From the NCBI RefSeq assembly GCF_001045555.1, contig NZ_LFBU01000002.1, positions 186,001 through 250,000 of the forward strand: 64,000 nt of DNA, given 5' to 3'. This DNA comes from Marinobacter subterrani (GTDB taxonomy: Bacteria > Pseudomonadota > Gammaproteobacteria > Pseudomonadales > Oleiphilaceae). Positions 36,335 through 44,853 of the stretch are shown here, piece by piece; positions within the stretch are counted from its first letter, which is position 1; each line of letters starts with the position of its first letter. A program made the translations under genes and the position numbers. The notes under the pieces are model-generated. The model did not search any database and was not told where the DNA came from. It saw only the letters and a program-made list of their open reading frames with translations.

Positions 36335-37702
36335 TCAAAGGCCGGCTGCGGATTCCAGTTCGGCCAGCGCATCCTCCAGATAGTCGAGCATGCGCTGCAG
36401 GCTTGGCAGGGTGCGGCGGCAGCCGATCAGGCCGAATTCCACCTGGTCGCCGTAGCTGGTCAGGGTCATGTTCAGAGCCAGGCGGTCCATGGCGATGGAC
36501 ACCGGGTACATGCCATCGAGCCTCGCGCCGTTCCAGTAACAGGTTTCCCGCGGGCCGGGGATGTTGGAAATCACCACGTTGAAGGTCTGCCAGTTGGGGG
36601 CCATGCCGGTGAGCAGGTGGAAGGCCGCGGGCGCCAGGGTCAGCGCGGTGTAGTTGACGATCTCCTCTGCGGACATGTGGGCGTAGCGATCCTTGGCGGC
36701 TTTTACATCCTGGTGGATCTGAATCAGCCGGGTTGCCGGGCTGCTCACATCGGTGTGCAATGAGGCCAGGATTACCCCCACCTGGTTGCCGCCGGAGCTG
36801 TCATCCTTGCGCAGGGACACCGGCACCATGGCAACCAGGGGCTTCGCAGGCAGGGCATCCTGATTCATCAGGTAGGTGCGCAGGGCGCCGGCGCACATGG
36901 CCATGACCACGTCATTGACCGTGGTTCCGTAGGCCTTGCACACGCCCTTGATGCGATCCAGGTTGTAGGACTCCGCCGCAAAACGTCGTGAGCCGGTGAT
37001 CTTCTGGTTCAGGATGCTGCGAGGGGCGTGGAAGATGGACGAGTAGGCCGGGTCCTTCCGGGCGTCGTTGATCGTTTTGAGCAGTTCCCTGGCCACCGTC
37101 GGCACCGTGCCCAGCTGTTTGCCGGATTCTCCCAGCAGATGGCCAACGCTCCGCCACAGGGAAGGCCCACTACCATCCGCCTCCCGCGCCGGGCGGGGCG
37201 CCATGGCCCAGATCGGCGGCATCTCCCTTTGCCCGGTCTCCTGGCACAACATCCGCTGCGCCATGCGCATGGCAGACACACCGTCCATCAGGGCATGATG
37301 CACCTTGATGTAAACCGCGAACTGCCGTTCGCCTAACCCCTCAATCAGGTGAAACTCCCACAGCGGCCGTTCCCGATCCATCAGGTGGGAATGCTCCGCC
37401 GAGACAAACGACAGCAGCTCCCTTACCCGTCCCGGAGTCGGCAGCGCCTCGAACCGGAAGTGATGCTCCAGATCCAGATGCTCGTCCTCCACCCAGACCG
37501 GCTGGCCGAACCGATAGTCCAGGCGCTGGTTGAATGGCGGGGTAACCCGGGTATGCTGCCGCAGGCGATCAGCCAGCTGGGCCACATAGTCGTCAGGTGC
37601 CCCCTCGGGAAAGGAAAACAACTGCAAACCACCCACATGCATCGGCTGTTGCCGTTTTTCCAGCCAGAGGAACAGTTGGTCAGTTGGGCTGAGGGGTTTC
37701 AC
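36335..37702 (-). CDS. wax ester synthase/acyl-CoA:diacylglycerol acyltransferase
   Basis: A 455-residue WS/DGAT enzyme joining acyl-CoA to fatty alcohols or diacylglycerol for storage lipid. The catalytic HHxxxDG motif reads KVHHALMDGVSAM; also typical are PLSPTDQLFLWLEKRQQPMH at the N-terminus, VNDVVMAMCAGALRTYL, and NVVISNIPGPRETCYWNGA. Full length for the family. Marinobacter species carry several such enzymes, which supports the taxonomic guess. Monocistronic, convergent with the TM2 gene. Confidence 0.95.
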   Translation of the reverse strand: MKPLSPTDQLFLWLEKRQQPMHVGGLQLFSFPEGAPDDYVAQLADRLRQHTRVTPPFNQRLDYRFGQPVWVEDEHLDLEHHFRFEALPTPGRVRELLSFVSAEHSHLMDRERPLWEFHLIEGLGERQFAVYIKVHHALMDGVSAMRMAQRMLCQETGQREMPPIWAMAPRPAREADGSGPSLWRSVGHLLGESGKQLGTVPTVARELLKTINDARKDPAYSSIFHAPRSILNQKITGSRRFAAESYNLDRIKGVCKAYGTTVNDVVMAMCAGALRTYLMNQDALPAKPLVAMVPVSLRKDDSSGGNQVGVILASLHTDVSSPATRLIQIHQDVKAAKDRYAHMSAEEIVNYTALTLAPAAFHLLTGMAPNWQTFNVVISNIPGPRETCYWNGARLDGMYPVSIAMDRLALNMTLTSYGDQVEFGLIGCRRTLPSLQRMLDYLEDALAELESAAGL

Positions 37703-37764
37703 GGAAGCGTCCTTGTTATCAGTGTTTCCGCTGATCTTACCTCAGCTTTGCCGGTAAGTTCAGA

Positions 37765-38133
37765 TTATGCGGCGATGGATTCCCGTTGTGTGACCGGTAC
37801 CTCCAGACGGATCTGCTCGCCGTCCAGCAGAACCGGATAGGTTTTCACCCGCACCGAGTCATCCTCCAGGCAAAAACCGGTACGCAAACTGAAATGCTGC
37901 TTGTACAACGGCGACGCCACCACAGGCTCCCCCTTCAGATCCCCGGTTATCCCCCGGGCCAACACATTGGCGCCGCTGAACGGGTCTGTGTGACTGATGG
38001 CAAACAGCGCCGGCAGCCGATGCGGCAGATAAAACACCGCCACCGGCCCGTCCTCGGTCCATACTGCGACGCCGGATTCCGGCACCAGGTCGTCTACTGT
38101 GCAAACTGCTTCCCAACGAGTGCGTGGTTTCAT
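37765..38133 (-). CDS. nirD: nitrite reductase [NAD(P)H] small subunit
   Basis: A 122-residue Rieske-fold protein that partners NirB in assimilatory nitrite reduction to ammonium. The fold is visible in FAISHTDPFSGANVLARGIT and GEPVVASPLYKQHFSLRTGF, and the Rieske cluster ligands are absent as usual in NirD. ATG 38133 has a GGAGG site 6 nt upstream. It is last in the FAD gene-nirB-nirD operon but is separated from nirB by 225 bases holding a family A palindrome. Confidence 0.9.
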   Translation of the reverse strand: MKPRTRWEAVCTVDDLVPESGVAVWTEDGPVAVFYLPHRLPALFAISHTDPFSGANVLARGITGDLKGEPVVASPLYKQHFSLRTGFCLEDDSVRVKTYPVLLDGEQIRLEVPVTQRESIAA

Positions 38134-38245
38134 GTGTTCCTCCAATGTCGCTATTGCAATCAATCGAATCGTTTTTAGCTGTTCACGCCGATTCGTCTTA
38201 AAAAATTCTGGTCTGTTGTCCCTAAGCGTTAACTGTTGGCCCGGT

Positions 38246-38340
38246 GAGCGTGGGGGTAGGTATCTTTACCCGACAGGAAAAAGGTGTCTGAGCGCAGCGA
38301 GTTCTTTTTCCCAAGGGGAAAGATACCTACCCCCACGCTC
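38246..38340. repeat. long palindrome, family A copy 5, inside the nirB-nirD operon
   Basis: Arms of about 26 bases (38246-38271 and 38315-38340) pair with one mismatch. The core TGTCTGAGCGCAGCGAGTT lies at 38285-38303. As transcribed with nirBD it would form a long hairpin between the two subunit cistrons, possibly affecting mRNA stability or the nirB:nirD ratio. Confidence 0.92.
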
Positions 38341-38358
38341 CGCCCCTCAACCAACAGG

Positions 38359-40866
38359 CTAAGCAGACTCCAGAACAGGCCGCCGCTGCCCCCGCTCAAC
38401 CGTCCACTCCTGAACCGGATCGTTCTGCGAAGGCGCATTAACAAACTCCCGGAAGCGCTTCCGCTTTTCCGGATCCTCAACAGCTGTCTTCCACTCGCAC
38501 TGGTATGTACTCACAATGCCCTCCATGTGCTCCTCCAGCTCTGCGCCTATCCCCAGGCTGTCCTCCAGCACCACCTGCTTCAGGTACTCCAGACCACCCT
38601 CCAGGTTCTCCATCCAGACACTGGTGCGCTGCAGCCGGTCAGCCGTGCGCACATAGAACATCACCACCCGGTCAATGGTGCGGATCAGCTCCTCATCGGA
38701 CAAATCGGTGGCAAACAGGTCGCCGTGGCGGGGCCGCATGCCGCCGTTGCCGCAGACATACAGGTTCCAGCCCTTCTCCGTGGCAATCACGCCAAAGTCC
38801 TTGCTCTGGGCCTCTGCGCACTCCCGGGTGCAGCCCGACACGGCCATTTTCACCTTGTGGGGCGCCCGCAGGCCCTTGTAGCGGTCCTCCAGGCGAATCG
38901 CCATGCCCACGCTGTCCTGCACGCCGTAGCGACACCAGGTATTGCCAACGCAGGACTTCACGGTACGCAGTGACTTGCCATAGGCATGGCCAGTCTCGAA
39001 CCCGGCGGCAATCAGCTTTTCCCAGATCTCCGGCAACTGGCTCAGGGTAGCGCCGAACAGATCCACCCGCTGGCCACCGGTGATCTTGGTGTACAGGTCG
39101 TATTCCTTGGCCACCTGGCCCAGCACAATCAGCTTGTCCGGTGTGATCTCCCCGCCCGGGATGCGCGGCACGATGGAATAGGTGCCGTTTTTCTGCATAT
39201 TGGCCATGAAGGTGTCGTTGGTGTCCTGCAGCGGTACATGGTCGGTGGCCAGGATGTGCTCGTTCCAGCAGGTGGCCAGGATGGAGGCCACCGCCGGTTT
39301 GCAGATATCGCAGCCATGGCCCCTGCCATGCTGGCTGATCAGGGTGCGGAAGGTGCGGATGCCGTTCACCTTCACCAGGTGGAACAGCTCCTGGCGGCTG
39401 TACGGGAAGTGCTCGCACAAGTCCTTGCTGACTTCCACGCCGCGCTTCTCCAGCTCATTGTCGACCACGTTCTTGAGCAGGGCGGTGCAGCCGCCGCAGC
39501 CTGTGCTGGCTTTGGTTTCGGCCTTGACGCTGCCAAGGTCCGAGCAGCCGGCATCAATGGCGCCGCAGATATCACCCTTGGTCACGTTGTGGCAGGAGCA
39601 GATGGAGGCGGTTTCCGGCAGGGAATCGGGGCCCAGGGCCGGTGCGCCGCCCTGGCTTTCCGGCAGGATCAGGGTTTCCGGATTCTCCGGCAGGGTGATG
39701 CCATTGAGGGCGTATTGCAGCAGGGTATCGTAGTGGCTGTTGTCGCCCACAAGAATGGCCCCCAGCAGAATCTTGCCGTCTTCACTGATCACCATGCGCC
39801 GGTAGTGGCCGGCCTGTTCATCGTTAAAACGGATATTGCGCGCGCCCGGGGTCTGGGCGTGGGCATCGCCGATGGAGCCTACATCCACCCCCAGCAGCTT
39901 CAGCTTGGTGCTCATGTCAGCACCGGTAAAGGCGGCTTCCTGGTCGCTGTTGAGGGCGGCGGAGAGGGTCCGGGCCATGGTGTAGCCGGGCGCCACCAGG
40001 CCGAAGATTTTTTGTTCCCAAAGCGCGCACTCGCCAATGGCGTGCACATGCGGGTCCGAGGTGGTGCAGTGGTTGTTGATCACAATGCCGCCGCGCTCGC
40101 CGATGTCCAGGCCGCTGGCCCGGGCCAGGGCATCCTGGGGGCGAATGCCGGCGGAGAATACAATCAGGTCCGTCTCCAGGAAGGAGTCATCGCTGAAGTT
40201 CATACGCAGCCGGGCGTCCTGGCCTTCGGTGATGGCCTTGGTTGCCTTTTCGGTGTGCACCTGAACACCCAGCTCCTCAATCTTGTGGCGTAACAGGGCG
40301 CCACCGTCGGCGTCGAGCTGCACCGGCATCAGCCGGGGGGCAAACTCCACCACATGGGCTGCCAGCCCAAGGCTCTTGAGGGCATTGGCCGCTTCAAGAC
40401 CCAGCAGGCCACCGCCAACCACCACGCCCGTGCGGGCGCCTTCCGAGCTGGCGCGAATGGCATCCAGGTCATCCAGGGTTCGGTATACCAGGCAGTGCGG
40501 CCGGTCGTTGCCCTCAATCGGCGGAACGAACGGGTAGGAGCCGGTGGCCAGCACCAGTTCGTCGTACCGGTAACTGCCCCGGGGCGTTTCCAGGGTGCGG
40601 TTCTCCCGGTCGATGCCGGTCACCTGTTCATTCAGATGCAGTTGAATGCCCTGCTCGGTGTACCACTCCAGGGTACCCATGGCCAGATCGGCGTGGGTCG
40701 AGCCACCGAAATACTCCGACAGGTGAACCCGGTCGTAGGCCAGTTGCTTCTCCTCGCCGAACACGATGATCTCGAACCCGGCAGCGGCCGGGCTGGCGCA
40801 GAATTGTTCCAGGAAGTGGTGGCCGACCATGCCGTTGCCGACGACTATCAGGGTTTTCTTGCTCAT
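38359..40866 (-). CDS. nirB: nitrite reductase [NAD(P)H] large subunit
   Basis: An 835-residue cytoplasmic enzyme reducing nitrite to ammonium. Domain order: FAD/NAD module (LIVVGNGMVGHHFLEQ, VVVGGGLLGLEAANALKSLG), BFD-like [2Fe-2S] region (ASICSCHNVTKGDICGAIDA, then TGCGGCTAL) with a second cysteine pair in GCDICKP, then the sulfite/nitrite reductase domain with siroheme-[4Fe-4S] ligands in SCVGNTWCRYG and SGCTRECAEA. Full length. It follows the FAD gene by 46 nt in one nitrate-regulated operon. Confidence 0.96.
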   Translation of the reverse strand: MSKKTLIVVGNGMVGHHFLEQFCASPAAAGFEIIVFGEEKQLAYDRVHLSEYFGGSTHADLAMGTLEWYTEQGIQLHLNEQVTGIDRENRTLETPRGSYRYDELVLATGSYPFVPPIEGNDRPHCLVYRTLDDLDAIRASSEGARTGVVVGGGLLGLEAANALKSLGLAAHVVEFAPRLMPVQLDADGGALLRHKIEELGVQVHTEKATKAITEGQDARLRMNFSDDSFLETDLIVFSAGIRPQDALARASGLDIGERGGIVINNHCTTSDPHVHAIGECALWEQKIFGLVAPGYTMARTLSAALNSDQEAAFTGADMSTKLKLLGVDVGSIGDAHAQTPGARNIRFNDEQAGHYRRMVISEDGKILLGAILVGDNSHYDTLLQYALNGITLPENPETLILPESQGGAPALGPDSLPETASICSCHNVTKGDICGAIDAGCSDLGSVKAETKASTGCGGCTALLKNVVDNELEKRGVEVSKDLCEHFPYSRQELFHLVKVNGIRTFRTLISQHGRGHGCDICKPAVASILATCWNEHILATDHVPLQDTNDTFMANMQKNGTYSIVPRIPGGEITPDKLIVLGQVAKEYDLYTKITGGQRVDLFGATLSQLPEIWEKLIAAGFETGHAYGKSLRTVKSCVGNTWCRYGVQDSVGMAIRLEDRYKGLRAPHKVKMAVSGCTRECAEAQSKDFGVIATEKGWNLYVCGNGGMRPRHGDLFATDLSDEELIRTIDRVVMFYVRTADRLQRTSVWMENLEGGLEYLKQVVLEDSLGIGAELEEHMEGIVSTYQCEWKTAVEDPEKRKRFREFVNAPSQNDPVQEWTVERGQRRPVLESA

Positions 40867-40912
40867 GGGTCTGTCCTCTTTCCGGGCGACTGGCTTTCAA
40901 TGAACCAAGGGC

Positions 40913-42145
40913 TCAAGCCGCCGCCTCGCAGTAGTTCTTGCCGAATGCAATGTGGTCCCGGTACCGGGAAATGTCGTCCTGTTGCCGGATGCGCTGGCTG
41001 TACCAGGGGCCGTCCCGGGTATCGCCGAGCAATACCGCGCCGGTCAGGCGCTGGTTGCGGATCAGCAGCCGGCAGTAATGGTTGTGTTCGTGGTCCTGCC
41101 AGACCACGGATTCTGTGTCCGGGCCGGGGCTGACCTGGCCACAGGAAAAAATCGGGATACCGCTGATTTTCAGCCGGGTCGGTGTCTCCATCGGCCGGTA
41201 TTCCACCTTCGGTGCGCCGCCAACGAGCACGTTCGCAAGCACCTCGGCCTGCTGGTACCCCGGTTCTACCAGGCCGAAGGTGGTGTCGCCGAGCTGACAG
41301 CATTCGCCCAGGGCGGAGATTGCCGGGTCACTGGTGCGCAGTTGACTGTTCACCAGAATGCCCCGGCCGCAATCCAGGCCTGCCTTCCGGGCAAGCCGGG
41401 TGACCGGCGTGATGCCGGTGGCGAACACCACCAGATCGGTGCTGATCAGGGTCTCGTCGTCGAGCTGCACGGCCCGGAGCAGAGAGCGGCCCAGGAGGGC
41501 TGTCGGAGACGTGCCGGTGCGAACCTTCACACCCCGGTGTTCCATGTGTTGTTGCAGGAGCTGACCGCCGACCGTATCCAGTTGCCGATTCAGCAGGTGC
41601 GCACTGCGGTGCAGCAGGGTGACCGCCATACCGCGTTGCGAGAGGCCATCGGCGGCCTCCAGGCCGAGAAAGCCGCCGCCGACCACCACTGCGCGGCGGT
41701 GGCGCCGGGTGGTTTCGATCAGGGTCCGGGTATCGTCCAGATCACGGAACGTCATGACGCCCGGAAGATCCTCGCCCGGCACTCCCGGTTTTGCCGGCCG
41801 TGAACCGATGGCCAGAACAAGATGCGTGTAGGACTGCAGGCGCCCGGTGGCGGTGGTGACCGTCCGGTCCTGCCGGTTGATGGCGACAACCGCTTCGCCG
41901 TTAAACACCTCAATGCCGTTGTCCCGGAACCAGTCGCCGGGCTGCAATGCCAGGGATGACTCGGCGGTGTCGCCGGCCAGCAGCGCCGAGAGCTGCATCC
42001 GGTTATAGGCAGGCGCGGTTTCACCATTGAACACAACAATGCGGGTAAACGGTTTGCAGCGATTCCGGCAAAGTGCCTCCAGCAGGCGCTGGGCCACCAT
42101 CCCGTGCCCACAGATCACCAGTGTCGATTCGCTCTGTACCTTCAT
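40913..42145 (-). CDS. FAD/NAD-dependent oxidoreductase of the nitrate assimilation operon
   Basis: A 410-residue protein homologous to the N-terminal FAD/NAD domain of NirB: TLVICGHGMVAQRLLEALCR, AVVVGGGFLGLEAADGLSQR, and the FAD end motif ISALGECCQLGDTTFGLVEP. It lacks iron-sulfur and siroheme domains, so it most likely feeds electrons from NAD(P)H to the nitrate reductase NasA, like the small electron-transfer subunits of other nas systems; that role is inferred. ATG 42145 is the true start, as longer frames cover the regulatory leader. It heads the FAD gene-nirB-nirD operon. Confidence 0.85.
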   Translation of the reverse strand: MKVQSESTLVICGHGMVAQRLLEALCRNRCKPFTRIVVFNGETAPAYNRMQLSALLAGDTAESSLALQPGDWFRDNGIEVFNGEAVVAINRQDRTVTTATGRLQSYTHLVLAIGSRPAKPGVPGEDLPGVMTFRDLDDTRTLIETTRRHRRAVVVGGGFLGLEAADGLSQRGMAVTLLHRSAHLLNRQLDTVGGQLLQQHMEHRGVKVRTGTSPTALLGRSLLRAVQLDDETLISTDLVVFATGITPVTRLARKAGLDCGRGILVNSQLRTSDPAISALGECCQLGDTTFGLVEPGYQQAEVLANVLVGGAPKVEYRPMETPTRLKISGIPIFSCGQVSPGPDTESVVWQDHEHNHYCRLLIRNQRLTGAVLLGDTRDGPWYSQRIRQQDDISRYRDHIAFGKNYCEAAA

Positions 42146-42174
42146 CGTGTTCAATCCCGTACTTTTTTGGTCAA

Positions 42175-42232
42175 CAAAAAAAGCCGGAGCATCTATTCCC
42201 GAGGGAAGTCGATGGTCCGGCGCCAATGCCAA
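42175..42232 (-). terminator. leader attenuator of the FAD gene-nirBD operon
   Basis: On the minus strand, GCCGGA (42221-42216) pairs with TCCGGC (42188-42183) with inner CATC/GATG and TCCC/GGGA pairings, followed by seven Ts (42182-42175): a strong intrinsic terminator between promoter and start codon. Overlapping its 5' arm is a hairpin TTGGC-ATTGGC-GCCGG (42232-42217) whose six-base loop has A at position 1 and G at position 4, as described for ANTAR RNA targets. The two are mutually exclusive. An 11-base duplicate of the terminator 5' arm (GATGGTCCGGC on the plus strand) lies at 42245-42255. Confidence 0.75.
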
Positions 42233-42294
42233 CAACAATGATCTGATGGTCCGGCCTGATCCTTGGCCGGGACGTTCGTCCTTGGAATAGACAA

Positions 42295-42310
42295 AGCGAT
42301 CTTCGTGCCA
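42295..42310 (-). promoter_or_regulatory. sigma-54-type promoter of the FAD gene-nirBD operon
   Basis: On the minus strand TGGCACGAAGATCGCT shows the -24 GG and -12 GC separated by exactly ten bases, close to the consensus TGGCACG-N4-TTGCW. Start expected near 42283, giving a leader of about 140 nt. No clear NtrC site was recognised in 42311-42527. Confidence 0.75.
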
Positions 42311-42527
42311 GTTTTTAAAATCCTTTTGATTCAATAGTCTGGAGTTTTTGCTTCGGCTTGGGCAGGGATTCGGCGCGGAATCCTGCCCCGTGGCGGGGCG
42401 GTTTGCACGGGTTTGGGGCCCGGCAGGGTGGCGCAGTAATTGCTCCCTGAACAGCGAGGGCGCCCTCCAGGAGCGACGCCCCGTTACTGTTCGATGTATT
42501 TGAAGCGATCGCTTCCGGAGTTGTGCC

Positions 42528-43823
42528 ATGAATGCAAAACGTGCCCCCGCCCCCAAAATACCCAGCTCGGGCGATTACCTGATTGCCTCAAAAAGCTGTG
42601 AGTTGATGAACCTCCAGTATTTCCTGCAGATGGGCAAACTGGTCCAGTGCATCAGCAACCTGGTGCACGCGCTGCAGTGCGAGCGGGGGGCATCCAATGT
42701 CTTCCTGGGGTCCTCCGGTGAGAAATTCGCCCGTGAGCGCCAAGCCATGGTCGAGGCATCCGATCGGCTGCGGGGTGACTTTGATCAGGCCCTGGCCGAG
42801 ATTCACCAGGAACTGACGGCACACCCGGTCAGTAGCCGCCTGCTGAATCAGCTGGCCAGCGCGCTTCATGGCCTGGAGGGGCTGCCGGAACTGCGGCGCT
42901 GTGTCGCCAGCCGGACAATAACGGCGGCCTCGGCGACCGAAGATTACAGCGGCCTGATTCACAGCCTGATTGCCGTGGTCTTCGAGGCCGCCGACACCGC
43001 CGTGGATCCCACCATCGCCGGCTTGCTGGTGGCCATGGTGCACCTGATGAACGGCAAGGAGTTCTGCGGCCAGGAGCGAGCGGTAGGGTCCGCCGGCTTT
43101 TCCAGCGGCCAGTTTGATCGCGCACTGTCTCAGCGCATGATGCACCTGATTGAGGCGCAGGAACGCTGCTTCGAGGTGTTTACCAGCTTTGCGGATGAAC
43201 AGTCGCTGGTCCTTTGGCAAACGCTTCGAAGTCATGCCCGGGAGGCGGAAATCGAAAAGCTGCGACAGTTGGGCGCCTCCATCGGGCGATACAAGCCCCT
43301 GGACCCATCGCTGGCGGATAGCTGGTTTGGTCTGATGTCCGAGCGCATGGACGAACTGAAAAACATCGAGGATTCGGTGGAGGGCTGTTTTCACGCCCGC
43401 TGCATCGAACGGTTCGCGGACGCCCGCAATTCCCTGGCCCACCAGGAAACCCTGATCGCCTCCCTGGATGGTCCCGAGCCCTCATCCCAGTCGATGCTGG
43501 TTCTCTGTGAATCGGCGAACGAGACCAGGGCGGGGGAAACCTGGGCCAGTGAGGGCGTGGGCCAGCAGTTCGGCCGTTCCATTTTTGACCTGGTGCAGGA
43601 ACAGGCCCGGCGCCTGCAGCAGATGACCGATGAGCTGCAGAGTGCCCGGGAAGCCCTGGAAGACCGAAAAACCCAGGAAAAAGCGGTGTTGCTGCTGATG
43701 GATCACCGCAAGATCAGCAACGACGAAGCCCACCGAGTGTTACGGAAACTGGCCATGGACCAGGGCCGGAAATTGCCAGAAGTGGCCCGGGCCCTGGTAT
43801 CCATGGCCGATGTCCTGAAGTGA
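42528..43823 (+). CDS. nasR: NIT-domain ANTAR antiterminator, nitrate/nitrite regulator
   Basis: A 431-residue NasR-like protein. Residues about 45-310 form the helical NIT domain that binds nitrate/nitrite (VHALQCERGASNVFLGSSGE, with the conserved ERG region); a coiled linker follows, and the last 60 residues are an ANTAR RNA-binding domain (AVLLLMDHRKISNDEAHRVL, RKLAMDQGRKLPEVARALV). In Klebsiella, NasR binds the nasF leader and prevents termination when nitrate is present. Four leaders with suitable terminators lie in this window. It is divergent from the FAD gene-nirBD operon. Confidence 0.92.
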   Translation: MNAKRAPAPKIPSSGDYLIASKSCELMNLQYFLQMGKLVQCISNLVHALQCERGASNVFLGSSGEKFARERQAMVEASDRLRGDFDQALAEIHQELTAHPVSSRLLNQLASALHGLEGLPELRRCVASRTITAASATEDYSGLIHSLIAVVFEAADTAVDPTIAGLLVAMVHLMNGKEFCGQERAVGSAGFSSGQFDRALSQRMMHLIEAQERCFEVFTSFADEQSLVLWQTLRSHAREAEIEKLRQLGASIGRYKPLDPSLADSWFGLMSERMDELKNIEDSVEGCFHARCIERFADARNSLAHQETLIASLDGPEPSSQSMLVLCESANETRAGETWASEGVGQQFGRSIFDLVQEQARRLQQMTDELQSAREALEDRKTQEKAVLLLMDHRKISNDEAHRVLRKLAMDQGRKLPEVARALVSMADVLK

Positions 43824-43843
43824 CCGGGCCGGCTCAGGCCCGG
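43824..43843. terminator. hairpin between convergent nasR and nrtD
   Basis: CCGGGCC-GGCTCA-GGCCCGG spans the ends of both genes, whose stops lie 10 bases apart. There is no T-run, so a bidirectional terminator is possible but not proven. Confidence 0.45.
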
Positions 43844-44700
43844 GCCACCCTGGAGGTCGATTGCTCGGCCCCGGAAGCCTCGGATTTTCCGGAACGACGG
43901 TTTGAGATGTGCTCCAGCTTGCGCTGTTTCTCATACAGGAACCTCAACACCTCCTGCCGGTAATGCACATACTCCGGATTATCCGCCAGGGTCACCCGGT
44001 TCCGGGGCCGCGGCAGATCAATAGCCAGGTCCTCACCCACGGTTGCGGCCGGCCCGTTGGTCATCATGATGATCCGGTCTGACAACAACACCGCCTCGTC
44101 CACATCGTGGGTAATCATGATCACGGTATTATTCAGTTCCTGCTGAATCTCCATCAGCGAATCCTGCAGATGTGCCCGGGTCAGCGCATCCAGAGCGCCG
44201 AAGGGTTCGTCCATCAGCAACACACTGGGCTTCATGGCCAGGGCCCGGGCAATCCCCACCCGCTGGGCCATGCCCCCGGATACCTCGCCCGGTCGCTTGT
44301 CGGCGGCATGGGCCATATTCACCAGCTCCAGATTGTGATGAATCCAGTCGCGCCGCTCCTGCTTGCTCATGGCGCGGCGAAACACCTGCTGCACCGCCAG
44401 TTCCACGTTCTCGTACACCGTCAGCCAGGGCATCAGCGCATGGTTCTGAAACACCACCGCCCGCTCCGGCCCCGGAGAATTCACCTCATGGCCATCGAGC
44501 ACACAGCCGCCCCTGGTAGCCTGAAGCAGACCCGCCACGATGTTCAGAACCGTGGACTTGCCGCACCCGGAGTGCCCGATAAGCGAAACAAACTCGCCCT
44601 TGCGGATTTTCAGGTTGATGTTGTCCAGGGCCACGAAAGGCCCTTTTGCTGTCTCGAACGCCATCTCGACGCCGGTTAATTCAAGATGTGACTTGGTCAT
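43834..44700 (-). CDS. nrtD: nitrate ABC transporter ATP-binding protein
   Basis: A 288-residue ATPase of the nitrate/taurine/bicarbonate ABC subfamily: Walker A IGHSGCGKST, Q-loop FQNHALMPWLTV, signature VSGGMAQRVGIARAL, Walker B VLLMDEPFGALD, switch ITHDVDEA. ATG 44700 is chosen, as longer frames run through a palindrome. It is last in nrtA-nrtB-nrtD, separated from nrtB by a 153-base gap filled by a family B palindrome. There is no NrtC-type fused receptor domain. Confidence 0.92.
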   Translation of the reverse strand: MTKSHLELTGVEMAFETAKGPFVALDNINLKIRKGEFVSLIGHSGCGKSTVLNIVAGLLQATRGGCVLDGHEVNSPGPERAVVFQNHALMPWLTVYENVELAVQQVFRRAMSKQERRDWIHHNLELVNMAHAADKRPGEVSGGMAQRVGIARALAMKPSVLLMDEPFGALDALTRAHLQDSLMEIQQELNNTVIMITHDVDEAVLLSDRIIMMTNGPAATVGEDLAIDLPRPRNRVTLADNPEYVHYRQEVLRFLYEKQRKLEHISNRRSGKSEASGAEQSTSRVARA

Positions 44701-44728
44701 GGAAAGCACCTCTTTGGTAAGCGGAGCG

Positions 44729-44830
44729 CCGGGTGGGTCACGCCTCCCGAAACCCTCAAAAACATGGATGTTTTTGCGGAGCGTACAGGGATGTACTCGC
44801 CGCGTGTTTCGGGAGGCGTGACCCACCCGG
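44729..44830. repeat. long palindrome, family B copy 2, inside the nrtB-nrtD operon
   Basis: Perfect 25-base arms (44729-44753 and 44806-44830) enclose a 52-base loop that folds into two nested hairpins: AAAAACAT-GG-ATGTTTTT and GTACA-GGGA-TGTAC inside GCGG...CCGC. The plan is the same as at 12466-12576 with different bases but complementary stems. The GGA apices are on the plus strand, antisense to the nrt operon. Confidence 0.9.
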
Positions 44831-44853
44831 TGCGGCATGCTCAAGAAGATGGC

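Noticed and set aside
38986..40293. Long plus-strand frame inside nirB (and similar ones at 20654-22126, 13170-14054 reverse, 25413-26921 reverse)
   Set aside because: Antisense shadows typical of G+C-rich coding DNA; no ribosome sites or family features, and the opposite strand encodes clear proteins.
44729..44830. Reading the family B palindrome as a CsrA/RsmA site controlling nrtD translation
   Set aside because: The GGA motifs are on the plus strand, while nrtBD is transcribed from the minus strand, so the operon mRNA does not contain them.
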